Assembly: GCA_958298945.1 (NCBI GenBank)
Contig: OY282605.1
Span: forward strand, 21,368,811 to 21,432,810
Direction: 5' to 3'
DNA: 64,000 nt
From: Atherix ibis
Taxonomy: Eukaryota > Arthropoda > Insecta > Diptera > Athericidae
This document shows, piece by piece, positions 10,881 through 22,935 of the stretch. Both the position numbers and the translations under genes were made by a program. The notes below the pieces were generated by a model. The model saw only the letters and a list, made by a program, of their open reading frames with translations. It had not been told where the DNA came from and searched no databases. Every line of letters starts with the position of its first letter. Position 1 is the stretch's first letter.

Positions 10881-11500
10881 TTTTCCTTAAAATAAAAGCA
10901 TAAAAAAAATAAAAATAAAAACATCGCAAATTCTGCGATGTTCTCTTTGATAGGGTTTTCTTCTCTTGATTATTTTCCAAATACACTGTTTGGTAAAATT
11001 ATTTTTTAAAAAGGAAAAATCGAACAAAAATAAAGCATAAAAATAAAAAAAAACATCGAAAATTCTGCGATTGTTTATTTGATAGGGCTTTCTTCTTATG
11101 ATTATTCTCCAAATACACTGATTGATAAAATTATTTTTTAAAATGGAAAAATCGAACAATAATAAAGCATAAAAAAACATCGCAAATTTTGCGACGTTCT
11201 CTTTAAAAGGGTTTTCTTCTCTTGACTATTCTCCAAATACACTGATTGGCAAAATTATTTTTTAAAAAGGAAAAATCGAACAAAAATAAAGCATAAAAAA
11301 AAACATCGCAAATTCTGCGACGTTCTCTTTAATAGGGTTTTCTTCTGATGATGATTCCCCTAATACACTGATTGGAAACCTATATTAGGTAAAAAAAACC
11401 GTGAGTATTTGATTGAGTAAACCAAAAAAAATCATTGAATATAAACCATTTGAGGATTTAAAGCTTTTCAGGGAAATTATGAGAATAATGAACAAATCAT
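10880..11500. repeat. Tandem repeat cluster 2 with conserved hairpin
   Basis: Four hairpin-bearing units at 10921, 11053, 11178 and 11303 (spacing 132, 125, 125 bp) share the core of cluster 1: hairpin, TTCTCTTT, AGGGTTTTCTTCT, CTCCAAATACACTGATTGG, AAAATTATTTTTTAAAAAGG and ATCGAACAAAAATAAAGCAT. After the last unit, 11380-11490 resembles the longer unit of cluster 1 (GTGAGTATTTGATTGA, AAATCATTGAATATAAACCA). A 97-codon minus-strand frame across the array is a repeat artefact. Confidence 0.8.
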
Positions 11501-12035
11501 GATTAAAATTTAAAAAAAAACAAAGTTTTATAATTAAAAAGCAGAGAGAAATCGTTTTTTTTTTAATTTTTAATAATAAATTTTCCTAATTTTTAGTTGA
11601 AATTTTTTTATAAATTTTATTTTTTTTAACTCCATTAAAAACGCATATGTTCATGGGAACTTTTAAAGTTTTTACTTTTAAAAAAACGCTCAAATAGAAA
11701 TTAAAGTATTTTATTATAATTTTTTTTTAAAAAAGTGCATATTGAGAGATAAACAAATAAACGAAGTGCTCTTATTAGACGATAGTAGAACGTCAGTGTC
11801 TACAGCGATCTTAAGTTTAAATGTAGATTGCGCGACATGGCCGAGGTGTCGTTTTAGATGTCGCCAAGTAACATCAGTAGTACAAATATTATTAGAAGTG
11901 ATATAAAATTAAAATAAATAAAGTGTTATCCAATTTGTGCTTTTGGGAAGTAAAATTAAATACAAACACTCTTAAAATTACAATTTCGATGAAAAAAAAA
12001 ATGGCCACCCTTTACACGGCGCGATTTTTTTGAGG
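11501..12035. other. Unassigned AT-rich DNA
   Basis: 11750-11990 is somewhat less AT-rich (GAAGTGCTCTTATTAGACGA, GACATGGCCGAGGTGTCG) and ends in ATAAATAAAGTGTTATCCAA, reminiscent of a 3' end with a polyadenylation signal. No open frame or known family recognised. Confidence 0.4.
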
Positions 12036-12039
12036 TAAT

Positions 12040-12965
12040 CTTTAATAATTTTTTGTAGTTTTCGGGCTGTCATTTGGGTTGTTTTTTAAAATGCTCGAAA
12101 CTTCAAAAATTGTCTGCCTATGGACGATCTTTTCCATAGTTCTGATGAAGAAAACTTAAACCTTCAATCATAGTCTGATTAATGGTCAATTTGTTGAGTT
12201 GTGAGGCTTGTGGCGCTATTTTATTAAGACTAAACAGGTCAAAAAAGTTCGTTATCATACGGTCATAGCGTTCGGAATTATTGGTAATGGTCCCTTGTTA
12301 TTCATTTTCACCAGTCACTTGTGGGTTTTCAGAGCCACTCACATGTATTCACCACGCAAGAAATGAGCCCCATCAGAATTTTTTGCAAAAAATCATTATT
12401 CAAAGTCTGTTGTTCTTACATGGTAAGAATTGGAGTTCGATTTCAATGTCGATAATGCAGTTCAAATAGAACATTTATTAAAAAACAATAAAAAAAAACA
12501 AATTTTAAATATGATTCAGGGTTTTCAGAGCCCATAACCTCCGCTTGAAGCCCGAAATGTAACTATGATAGAAAAAAAATTCTCCGGTGTCATTTGGTGG
12601 CCAATTGATATCAAAACAAATCTCGAAATTATGCGTTCTGGGAAATTTTCGCACAATAAATTTAAAATTTGTCTTGCTGTGTGACTTTTGGCGGCAACTT
12701 GTTGAAGTCACATATGGTCCAAATATTAAAATCTTTAAGTTCATGTCAAAAACAGTTTATTTTTTTAACGGCCATACTGCTCAGAACTGACTGTAACGGT
12801 TTCTCTTTCTTAATTTTCAAAAAAATACACTCTTTTCACAGATGTAATGGCTTCTCACCAGTCACTTGTGGGTTTTGGGTGCCCCATGCATATGATAATT
12901 TTGGTTCGGTAGAATTTCACCACATTTTAAGAAAGTTTTTACAATTTTGTCGCATTTTTTAGTTG
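12040..12965 (-). pseudogene. Degenerate DUF4817-type transposase, opposite orientation to 3184 copy
   Basis: On the minus strand 12050-12300 reads GTITNNSERYDRMITNFF, LNKIAPQASQLNKLTINQTM and HQNYGKDRP, near-identical in content to the plus-strand copy at 3600-3810. 12510-12740 reads MNLKILIFGPYVTSTSCRQK.., RKFPRTHNFEICFDINWPPN and FFFYHSYISG, the FP..ISRFGDINWPPR block. GTCACTTGTGGGTTTTCAGAG-like strings recur at 12305 and 12848. Multiple stops; dead. Confidence 0.65.
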
Positions 12966-14429
12966 TGTAAAAAAATCATAATGTAAAATAGCAACCCTTT
13001 AACTAAACAAAAGACACAAGTGTTTGGCAGCTGTCAAATGACACAACGGTACTTTACGAACCACAAAATCGATATAATAAAAATGTGCTGACAAATTGCC
13101 TTCAACGATGATAACAGCCGCGACCTTGACCGCAACCATCTTTCCGTGACGCGTCCGTCACCGAAAGCAACGAATTTCAAAATAGAATCAATTACAGTGG
13201 ATTAAATAAAATAATTGAGAATATCTAAAGTGGACAGTGGGTAACAAAATGAATGCAATTTTTTTTTTAATTTTAAACGTTTAATAATTATAAATAAAAT
13301 TTTAAAAATAAAAAACTAAACATTTTCAGTTTATATCTAATTTTATAGAATAAATAATATTTCGAAGAGAGGAAATAATATAAAATATGATAAAAGAACG
13401 CATTTCTTGTGTGTGGAGTGGGGGAAGGGGAGTTTTATGTACTCGTTCAGGTTCAATATTGATGGAAAAACGTTCAGGTTCAATATTGATGAATTTATAG
13501 AAATTTTATCGATTTTGTGTCGATATAATTTGTGTGGGATGAGGATGACCGTAAAATATTGACATTATTTTTTTTTATAAGCCATCAATTTGAAGACATC
13601 AATTTATTTTTTTCAATGTTGAGGGAGAAATGATGACATTTAATATTTTTAGTTTTTTGTTTTGTTTTTATTTTTTTTCCCTTTCTTTTCTGTATCTAAA
13701 TTTGTGTGTATGCTAAAAATATGATAATTTGTCGTATATTTATTCGAAGAATAGAAATTTGATCTTTCCATATTCGATTACATAAATTTATAGACCCTTG
13801 TAGAGTCTATGGAAAAAGAATCTTTTATGTTTTGTTGTTTTTTATTTTTGGCAAAGAAAATGTCAACAAATAATTTCGAACACGTTTAGGATAATAATAA
13901 GAATAGATCCTGTCATAGAATAGCATTTATTTATAATAATAATTATGATGAATTATTTTCGGAACTATATTAAGCAACAGTGTTCAATTCTAACTAGTAG
14001 AAGACATAATACTATTCTGCCACATGGCAGACACATGTTCGCGTACGTATGAATATTGTTACCATGTCATCCATAAGAGATACTGTTTTTATTATTGATG
14101 TTATTTGAGAGCATTGAAATTCAAAACAACAAAGTCTAAGAAAATTATCTTTGCAATATTAGTTGAAGGTTTTTTTTCTTTTCTTATTATAAATTTATTC
14201 CAGACATAAATAATAAAAAAATATAAAAAATTTATTGTACAGGGTGTGTACACTGAAAAACTGGAAAAGATATTAAAAAGTATTTTTTCTTTTCTTTTCT
14301 GAAACTGGACATAAAAAATATTTTCCCTACAAGATCCAAAGTGTTCAGGTTTTACTCCCCCATTAATAGGCTCAACAGCGTTAAATACCTAACCAGAGGA
14401 TAACAACATTTTTTTGAAAAGTTTTTAAT
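12966..14429. other. AT-rich DNA with no recognised gene
   Basis: Contains a TTTGGCAGCTGTCAAA palindrome (13022-13038) and a short less AT-rich stretch 13090-13180. A short direct duplication of CGTTCAGGTTCAATATTGAT occurs at about 13444 and 13471. No gene supported. Confidence 0.55.
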
Positions 14430-14670
14430 ATTTCAAACAAGAGTGCAGATTTTGGGATACTGAGAACCCCGGAGAATTACATCAGCTTCAATTGCATTCC
14501 CAAAAATGTTATGGCTAAGAGAGTAATCGATCCCTATTTCTATGAAAATGAGGAAAAGATAGTCACAAAGACTCAACAGGGTCCATCGAAGATAATCAGG
14601 TGGTATATGGTACCAACAGGATGGAGCGATTGTGCACACTTTTAGGGCTACGATGGACCTTATGTTATGT
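14430..14670 (+). pseudogene. Degenerate DUF4817-type transposase fragment
   Basis: The plus strand reads RVIDPYFYENEEKIVT and then, in a shifted frame, WYQQDGAIVHTFRATMDL, matching the family blocks GVIGPYFFENE..VTVN and MWFQQDGATCHTARATMDLL. The second catalytic Asp region (QQDGA) is still readable. Short, frameshifted and isolated. Confidence 0.65.
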
Positions 14671-14779
14671 TTATTTTATGTCATTTTAGATATAAAATCT
14701 GTATTTTCTTGGCAAATAATTTAGGAGGGAAAAATTATTTTATATAAACACCAGCGACCGAAAACGTTTATTAAATCAT

Positions 14780-16570
14780 TTTCAAAGTAAATTTGAATTA
14801 ATTTTCTTTTATCCAAGAAAAAAATAATACTTTTCTCAATGTTTTATAAACAAAATTTCCTTTCGAACAGTTTGAAATTTTTTTTTGTATTCCAGAAAAA
14901 CATGTATTTTAGGCTTGAATATTGAGAAGAACACTTCTTTTCGAACAGTTCAGATTAGGGTTTTAAAAAACTCTAAACTTTTCGAAACCAGTAAAAGCCC
15001 ACTTAAAGAAAAATTGTGTTATTTAGGCTATAAATTTTAAGAATCGTTCTTAATCCAAAAAGTCCTTTTCTCAATTGTTAATGTAAACAAATTTTTCTAA
15101 TAATCAAAATTTTATTTGATACAAAAAAAAACACATTTTTTGAGAAAATTTGAGGAAAAATTTTCTTTCGAACAGTTAAAGTTGAGGCATTAAGAAAAAT
15201 TCTAAACAAGTAAAAGCCCAATCAAAGAAAAATTGTGTTTTTTTAGGCTAAAAATATTAAGGACTCCTTTAAATTCCAAAAATCCATTTATCAATTTTTA
15301 AAGTAAATTTCTTCAGGTTTTATTAACAAAATTTCCTTTTAAACAGTTAAAGTTGAGGCTTTACAAGAAAAATTTCTAAACTGTTCAAAACTTAAGGAAA
15401 AATCAATTTTTAGCTGTTAAGTGCAAAAATCCTTAGTTCATTTTTAATGTAAATATTTTTTTTCGAATAATGAAAATTTTATTTAATACAAAAAAAATCA
15501 CATTTTTTGAGAAGAAAATTACTTTTCTTCAGGTTTTATGAACAAAATTTCCTTTCGAACAGTTTAAAAAAAATTTTTTAGATTAAAAAGAAAATGCTTT
15601 TTAGGCTAAAATACTAAAAAGGGCACCTCTTTTCGAACAGTTGATAAATAAACTTTAAATAAATTTTAAACTGTTCGAAATTGAAGTAAAATCCAATTAA
15701 CAATTAAAAATGTTTTTTTTGTAGACTAAATATATTAAGAACCCCTTGTTATTCGAAAAAATTCTTTTATCAATTTTTAATGTAAATAAATTTTTCTAAT
15801 AATAAAAATTTTATTTATTCCAAAAAAAATCACATTTTTTTAAAAGAAAATTACTTTTCTTCAGGTTTTCTGAACAAAATTTCCTTTCGAACAGTTTAAA
15901 AAAAAATTTAGATTTAAAAAAATGCATTTTAGGCTAAAATACTAAAAATACCACTTCCTTTCGAAGGTTCACGTTAAGGCTTTAAGAAGAAATTCTAAAC
16001 GGTTCGAAACAAATAAAAGCCCTTTTAAAGAAAAATTGTGTTTTTTTTAGACTAAAAATATTAAGGACCCCTTTTAAATCCAAAAATTTTTTTTCGCAAT
16101 TTTTAATGTAAATAATCAGAATTTTATTTAACACAAAAAAATCATATTTTTTGAGAAAAGTTGAGGAAAAATTTACTCTCGAACAGTCAAAGTTGGGGCT
16201 TACAAAAAAAAATTTATTATTGTTAAAAAAAATTGATTTCTTTACGGTAAAAATATAAAGAAAAAGAACTAATTTTTTTTTAAAAAAAATAATTTTTTTT
16301 TCAAAAAAAAATAATTTTATTTTGTTACCAAATAAAAAAAAATACTTTTATTCAGATTTTATAAAAAAAATTTCATTTGGAACAGTTGAAGAATTTTGTA
16401 TTTTATTTTTTTTTTGAAAGAAAAATTTTTATTTCAACTTGTTTTTTTTTGTTTATCTTTGAAATATTTTTCAGTAAAATTTTTCAGTTTTTCACGAACT
16501 AAAATTTGAGGTAAAAAATTTATTTGGCATTTAATAAAACAAAAATTTTCAAAAAAAAAAAAAAAAAATT
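14780..16570. repeat. Repeat J, copy 1: tandem CTTTCGAACAGTT units
   Basis: Ten or so occurrences of TTTCGAACAGTT or close variants recur at uneven spacing within a larger unit of roughly 220-330 bp. Recognisable blocks are CAGGTTTTATGAACAAAATT, TTTAGGCTAAAATACTAAAA, ATTCTAAACTGTTCGAAAC, AGTAAAAGCCCAATTAAAGA and ATTTTATTTAATACAAAAAA. The 3' boundary (TTGTATTTTATTTTTTTTT, TTTTTATTTCAACTTGTTTT, then an A-rich tail near 16550) is shared with the copy at 22936-24050. No coding potential. Family not recognised. Confidence 0.75.
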
Positions 16571-18990
16571 CAACTAAACCGAAAAAATTTTAATTTTACG
16601 AAAAAAATAACTAAAATATTATCGAAAAAAACTATTGAATAATTATTTCTCTCTTAGTCGCTTCTCTTTCAAAAATTTCTTAGTAAGAATTTAAGAAATT
16701 TACAAAAAAAAAAACGCAAAAAATTCGAGCAACAAAAATAACAAATCTCTTAGCCGAAGATAAAAATAAACGGTTGTACGATTGTCAGCACTTGTTCATT
16801 CCGGAAATACATATTTTCTAGTCCCCCAGAAACACAATGACCTGTGCTCAGAGGATGTAAAACTAAACTTATAAGAGTATTTGAACAGGTGGTGGTGGTA
16901 CCCTTGTTCTTACAGTTGTACAGGTGCAAATATAAAATATTCTCAGTAAAAAGAGCGGAAAAAACCGCAATGTTCTTCTGCACATTTCCTCAATACAAAA
17001 ACACAAAAAAAAAAAAATGAACCTTTTATCGATGGACTCTATTAAAAAATTAAAAAACTCTCATTCTCAGTTGTGTTTTTTCTTATTAATTTTTAATGAA
17101 ATTATCTCATCGCAAGTTGCAATGTCGGCGGTGTGTGGTACGACGGTGTACACTGTTATGTTGCATGTTGGTCACACTGAACTACATACATACATAGATG
17201 CGGCAACACTTTCTCCCACGCTCCAAACACTTTCAGTTCACTTGGGATAAGTTTTGTCCTTTTTTTGTCTCTTGTAGCTCATAAATTCTTGAATATTGTT
17301 GATTTTTTTTATTTTTCCATTTTACGCTACAAAACTGGTTTTATTTTTTTTCAGTTGTAAATAGAAGTGTAAAACGGGTTTTTTGGTATTGCACACATAA
17401 ACAACCAAAATACAGAAGAAAAAATAAATAAGAGCGATTGGTTGTGAGACAACAACAAAAAGGAATGGGGAAAAAAGTATTTGAAGGAAAAAATCCCGCG
17501 AGAATTTACGGCTGCGAAAGGAGATTCAGTGGTGGTTGGCTTTGCAGTCGATGCCCTTCGGGAACTCACACTGGTACGTACGTTACTCACACCCTGCGGC
17601 AGTCGATGGCATCGACTTCTAACAACAGTGGCTACCGTCTACACACCAGCCAGCCAACTTGCAACGCAACGCAGTAACTCGTATTCGGATATTTGGTGGC
17701 GGCAGTGTTTGACGCGTCACATCTCGTGCGAAAAATCGATAAAATTTCGTAAATAAATCAATTGAACGTGTGTGTGTGTGTCAGTCGGTAGGTAGATGCA
17801 CTCCACCATTCTCCTTGTTGGACGCACACAAACAAAAATGACTACTTGTCATATGAATTTGCCGTAATTAACTTTAATTCAAAAAAATTTCCGCCTTTAC
17901 ACTTTTCTAACAAGAAATTTCCTTTTTCTTTTAATATTAATAAAAAATTTCGCTTCACTTTTATTTGGAATTGTACGGTTTTTTTTATATTATAATTAAA
18001 ACTGCACTTAACAACAGAGTATATATGCATTTCGAAATTTTTTTTATATATATTAAATTTTATTTACTATTTGATTAATTACCATTCACAAAATGTATTC
18101 ATTTAAAAATGAAAGAAAAATAATACACAAAAACTAAACGGACTATTTTCACCAAAACTAATTATTTTTCTTTAAAAAAATAGAATTTTTTTTTTATGAA
18201 ATTTTAGAATATCGCAACAAAAAAAAATAAAAAAAGACAATAAATAATTTTCAATTTATTTATTTTTCTTTAGCGCGGAAACAAAACTTTGCGAACAAAA
18301 AAAAACAATTCGAAGTGATATGAAAATTCGGAAAATTCGTAATTCGAATAACAACGCAAACGCTACGATAAAAATGAAGTTTTCTCTTCCGCTGCCGGTA
18401 CTCAACTGTTTTCAAATTGTGCTGTGCCGTTCACGCTGCGTAGTGGAGAGCGCAGCCTATGAGGTTGCAGTAGCGCCAAAGTCGAAACAGCGACCGTTGT
18501 TAGTATTGTTGCTGCTGGTCGCTCAATGGTTTGTTTACTATTGTGCAAATGGACAAGTGGTATACGCGCCAGACTGTACATTCGCGTCAAAATGAATTGC
18601 CAGATGTACGTCGTAAAATACTTTCAAATTGTTTTTTTTTTGAAGAAATTTTTTAAATCATTTTTTATAAAATAAAAAAATTTTGATTTCGTTTATTTAA
18701 CTTCCGTAATTTTTTTCAATGACTATTAACAGAAAAAAATCTTGTTTTTTTATGATCAAGTAAAATAAATTACATTTTTTTAATTTAATATATAATTTTT
18801 TTTTTATAAATTGTTTCTGTTAATTTTTTGTAAATAATTTTATAAAATATATAAATGGATAATTTTAAAAAAATTGGGCGTGTTAATTAAATTTTGATTT
18901 TTTATAAAATCAATAAAAATATAATTTGTTTAACGAGTTTTTCTTAAATTTACCCGTTAAATATCAAGAAAAAAATGGTTTTTTTCTTAT
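16571..18990. other. Non-repetitive stretch with promoter-like patches
   Basis: 17100-17240, 17500-17800 and 18370-18600 are clearly less AT-rich than the rest and lack TE signatures. 17760-17800 has a (GT)n run followed by TCAGTCGG, an arthropod-initiator-like string. Such composition is typical of 5' exons or promoters in AT-rich insect genomes, but no exon can be fixed. A candidate leader exon is listed separately at 18375-18593. Confidence 0.35.
18375..18593 (+). CDS. Weak candidate leader exon with a hydrophobic segment
   Basis: From an in-frame ATG (AAAATGAAG) the frame gives 72 residues: MKFSLPLPVLNCFQIV.. then a hydrophobic stretch RPLLVLLLLVAQWFVYYCAN and GQVVYAPDCTFASK before a stop. 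The hydrophobic run near residues 40-57 could act as an internal signal anchor or a late signal peptide. The local composition is balanced, unlike chance frames nearby. There is no recognisable domain, no clear downstream exon before the mariner at 19009, and an upstream ATG in the same frame at 18320. This may be chance. Confidence 0.2.
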
Positions 18991-19008
18991 TTGAGAACTT
19001 CTGTAATA

Positions 19009-20312
19009 CGAGGTCAGTTCAAAAAATATCGCGAATTTTGAATTTCCTTGGGTTACGTATATTCGATTTCCGATTTTTTTTTTGTGGCGTTATGTTGGTA
19101 CTCATGTCTCTCACTAATGCCGACAAGTTCGGCCATTTTGAATGTTCAGTTAATTTTTGACAGCTGCTTTGCTTGCACGTGTTTTGGCTCGTGTTCGATT
19201 TTTGCCCATTCCAAAAAATAGATCAAAGAATCTGTATCAAATTTTGTGTGAAAAACAAAATTAATTGCGCGGACGCATTCCGAATGTTGACTGTGGCATA
19301 TGGTAAAATTAACTTGAACCGAAGCAACGTTTGTCGGTGGTAGAAAATGTTCTCAGAGGGCCGAGAAGATGTGAACGACGAAAAGCGTACCGGAAGCCCG
19401 AGCACGTCAACAACAGACGAAAACATTGATGAAGTGAAGAAAATAGCATTGACCAATCGTCGAATCACCGTCAGAGAAGTTGCTTAGGACTTAAACATAT
19501 CGATTGGCTCGTGCCATTCGATTTTTACCAATGATTTGGGCGTGAGACGGGTCGCCGCGAAATTCGTACCAAAAATTGCATTTACATTGATAAGGCGCTG
19601 TTGGACTCTGTCCACGACGACCCAAATTTGCTCCAGAGGATCATAACTGGTAACGAATCATGGGTTTATGGTTATGACGTGGAAACTAAAGCCCAATCAT
19701 CTCAATGAAAGCTGCCGCATGAGCCAAGACCGAAAAAAGCGCACCAAGTTCGATCGAATGTGAAGGTTTTGCTTACAGTTTTCTTCGATTGCAGGGGCGT
19801 GGTGCATCATGAGTTCTTGCCACAGGATAGAACGGTCAATAAGGAATATTACCTGCAAGTTATGCGTAAGTTGCGTGAAGCAATCTGCCAGAAACGCCCG
19901 GATTTGTGAAAGAACAAAAATTGGCTTTTGCACCATGATAACGCCCCTGCTCACGCATCGTTGCTTGTGCGCGAATTTTTGGCCAAAAACAACACACTAA
20001 TAATGCCGCAGCCACCGTATTCCCCAGATCTGACCCCCTGTGACTTTTTCTTGTTCCCAAAATTGAAGAGCCCCATCAAAGAACGACGTTACGCTACGAT
20101 TGAGGAGTTAAAGACGGCATCGAACGAGGAGCTGAACTAAATCACAAAAAATAATTTTTTGAAGTGCTTCGAGGATTGGAAAAAACGTTGGCACAAGTGT
20201 ATAATATCTGGTGGGTATCACTTTGAAGGGGAGAAAATAGATATTCATGAATAAATAAATAATTTTTGAAAAAAAAAACACAAAATTTGCGATACTTTTT
20301 GAACAGACCTCG
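19009..20312 (+). mobile_element. Mariner family B, copy 1: full-length, inactivated
   Basis: A 1304-bp element bounded by TA dinucleotides (19007-19008 and 20313-20314) with about 32-bp terminal inverted repeats starting CGAGGTCAGTTCAAAAAATA on the left and CGAGGTCTGTTCAAAAAGTA on the right. The transposase reads MFSEGREDVNDEKRTGSPST, TNRRITVREVA-stop-DLNIS (19484), then KFVP and, after a gap, GNESWVYGYDVETKAQSSQ-stop, LPHEPRPKKAHQVRSN, LLTVFFDCRGVVHHEFLP, NKEYYLQVMRKLREAI, WLLHHDNAPAHASLL, NTLIMPQPPYSPDLTPCDFF and RRYATIEELKTA. The first catalytic motif is GNES in place of the usual GDES; the HHDNAPAH and SPDLTPCD motifs are kept. Several stops and frame changes make it non-autonomous. Confidence 0.95.
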
Positions 20313-20319
20313 TATTATA

Positions 20320-21475
20320 AAATCAATAAAAATAAAAAAAAATTTTAAGGAGTTTTTCTTTAATTTATTCGTTAAATATCAAGAAAAGAGTTTTTGATAA
20401 GACAATTAAATTATTTTTTTTCTTTAGATAGTTTTTAGATCTTGGATAATATAAAAATGGTAAACCTCAAACCAAATAATTGCTACCTTAGATGACATAA
20501 GATTTGACGTTGCTGGACTTACTATTGTAGGGCTATCTCTGAGCTAAGGTAATTTTAAAAGTTATAAATCGCCATTTTTTATTATTATAATTTGCTAGAG
20601 TGTGAACTGTTTATGAGCCCTTTAAGTGAAAAAAGGACATTTTCTTAAGTAACAAAATTTTCAATTAATTTTTATTTCGATTTCGTAATAAATGTCGTCC
20701 TGAATTTAAGGTTTCTCTTTTAGAATTCATTTCACTATGAAAAGTTAAAAGATTTTTGATACTCGCAATTGTCCTTAATTTTCAGTTTCCAAATTTAGTG
20801 ATATTCGAGAAAAGATCAAATAAAAATGAAATATAATTGCTTTTAAAATTTTTTGTTACAAACAACCTTAAGCCCATTTCCAAAAAAAAAAAATAGACGG
20901 TTTTTTAATGCTAAAAATATATTAAGAAGAACTTTTTAGTAAAAAGAAGCCCTAATCAATTTTAATATTAATTTCTTATTCTTTTTCTAGTAAACATAAA
21001 AATATTTTTCTTAATAGAAATTAACTGAATTCTTTGATTATGATTAATTTTATTTTACAAAAAATAAACAAATTATTTTCCATCACATTTGAACTTTGAT
21101 ATTTTGTAAATACCATAGAAATGCTTAACCTTCAAGTTTAATTACTCTGAAAAAGTTTCTCTAAGGCATTCTGGGGGAAAAACTTTTTTTTTCCCCGGCT
21201 AACATTTTATAATTTAAATAAAATATTCTAATTAATTATCAAAAATCCACCTTTTTTTTAAAAAAAAATAAAATTGAGCTTTTATAAAAGAAAATTCTTC
21301 AGAATTTATTAAAGAGCACCAACTAACTGGTGGTAAGTTCTTAAATTTAAAAAAAATAAATTATCAGTAATATTACTATTTAGTTAATGTTTCTTTTTAA
21401 ATTTTATATGGAAGATTAAAAAAATAGCATATTCTCTGTAAGTACGGTTCCCTACATCGAACGGAAAATTAAGGA
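20320..21475. other. AT-rich DNA with no recognised gene
   Basis: Only a small inverted arrangement TACCTTAG...CTAAGGTA (about 20487-20553) stands out and could be a tiny fold-back remnant. The remainder is low-complexity. Confidence 0.5.
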
Positions 21476-21479
21476 TACT

Positions 21480-22935
21480 TTAAAATAAATTCACTTTACG
21501 TCCGAACTGACCATCCAGACAACACAGCGCACTATGGAATAGACATCCTTATTAAAAACTCCTTAAATCATTTCTTCCAGTCACAAACTGCCACAGAATC
21601 TTTATAGTCAGTAGTTATTATCCTTCAATATAAATCCTTTACTTTTAATGTTGCATTCGTTTACTGTCCACCGAATAAAAAATTAACTTCCATAGAATTT
21701 GAGTCCTTGGAAAATCCTTCATCGCAGGAGGATATTGTATCGCCATGCACCCCAAATCCTCGTCGTTTTTCGAATTCCCAAGAAAAGATTCTCCAAGAAG
21801 TCCTTTCCTATACCACTTTTGAAGTCCTAGAAAACTTCCTGATATCCTGGACTATTTAATTAACACACCTATCAATTCAATTAATACTTCTATAAATACA
21901 CTCATTGACCTGAGAATTCTGACAATTCCCCCGATCTCCGGACACCTCTCCTTCTTTAAAATCCTTTCCTGCTAGACTCATAAATGGAATAAAGTTATTA
22001 TTACTTATCTAGAACGCAGCCTTAAGAACGAACAAGAAATATACGAGAACAAGCCTACAAAACAGCTACACATCCGATAGCTAATACCGACGGTACCTGT
22101 GCAAGCTTCGGGAAATATCTAGCAAACAACTTTAAACCACACAAAGGCATCCATCCAAGCGATTCAGCAGGACGAACAAATAATAACGCAGTCTACCTCC
22201 TCAGTTCTTCACTCCTTCCGAAGTTAAATCCATAATACAACACCTAACCTATAAAAAAAAGCCCCAGAATATGACCTGACAACTTCTGAAATACTTAAGC
22301 AAATATACCAAAAAAACCAAAAAAACCCCTCGTCCTAATAACCTATATTTATAATAGTACCCTCCGCACATCATTTTTTCCTTCCCTTTGGTAGTTTTCC
22401 ATAATCAAAATTATCCCGAAACCAAACAAACCCAAAAACCCTATAAGCCTTCTTCTCATTTTATCAAAAAATCCTAGAAAAATTAGTCCTTAAAAGCCTT
22501 TATATCGAGGGTGTGATTCCTCAGCATCAGTTTGGATTTAGAACGAAAGGAATACTGCCCAGGCGTATTTCTTGACGTTTCGCACGCTTTCGACCGTTGC
22601 TTGGAAGTTGCAGCGAGTTCTACTCTATGGTTGTTTCCACATCTAAAAATTCTATCTCTCAGACCGATATTTTCAGGTAGCTGAAAATATTGAGTATTCT
22701 GACATTTACCCTATCTCTGCCGGTGTGCCTCAGGGAAGGCTCCTAAGTCCAATCTTTTACAATATTTAGACCCATGATATTTCTTGTCATACGGATATCC
22801 TTACCCATCATAAAGAACCACGTCCACTCCTTAGAAACCTGGTTCAAAAGGTGGACAATCGGGGTAGATAAGCAAAAATCCGCCTCATGTTACTTTCACA
22901 ATCAGCCGAGAACAGATTCCTGATATAACCCTGAA
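21480..22935 (+). mobile_element. Jockey-like LINE remnant, 5' and RT part
   Basis: Degenerate ORF2 in plus orientation. The endonuclease part reads YVRTDHPDNTAHYGIDILIK, FTFNVAFVYCPPNKK and FIAGGYC. The reverse transcriptase part reads PSEVKSIIQHLTYKKAPEYD, then QHQFGFRTK (22525-22550) and AGVPQGRLLSPIFYNI (22720-22770), the conserved VPQG motif. It ends with TWFKRWTIGVDKQKSASCYF. Many stops and frameshifts. Interrupted at about 22935 by repeat J and resumed at 24054. Confidence 0.85.

Noticed and set aside
10887..11180. 97-codon minus-strand frame with two internal repeats of about 43 residues
   Set aside because: It is the hairpin tandem repeat read as protein; unit spacing (132, 125, 125 bp) is not a multiple of three throughout and residues are dominated by F, K and I from A/T runs.
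12281..12962. Plus-strand frames of 62-97 codons
   Set aside because: They are antisense to the degenerate minus-strand transposase at this place.
14780..16570. CRISPR-like array, because of regularly recurring short repeats
   Set aside because: Repeats are degenerate, unevenly spaced, with no unique spacers; eukaryotic context. It is a tandem transposable repeat.
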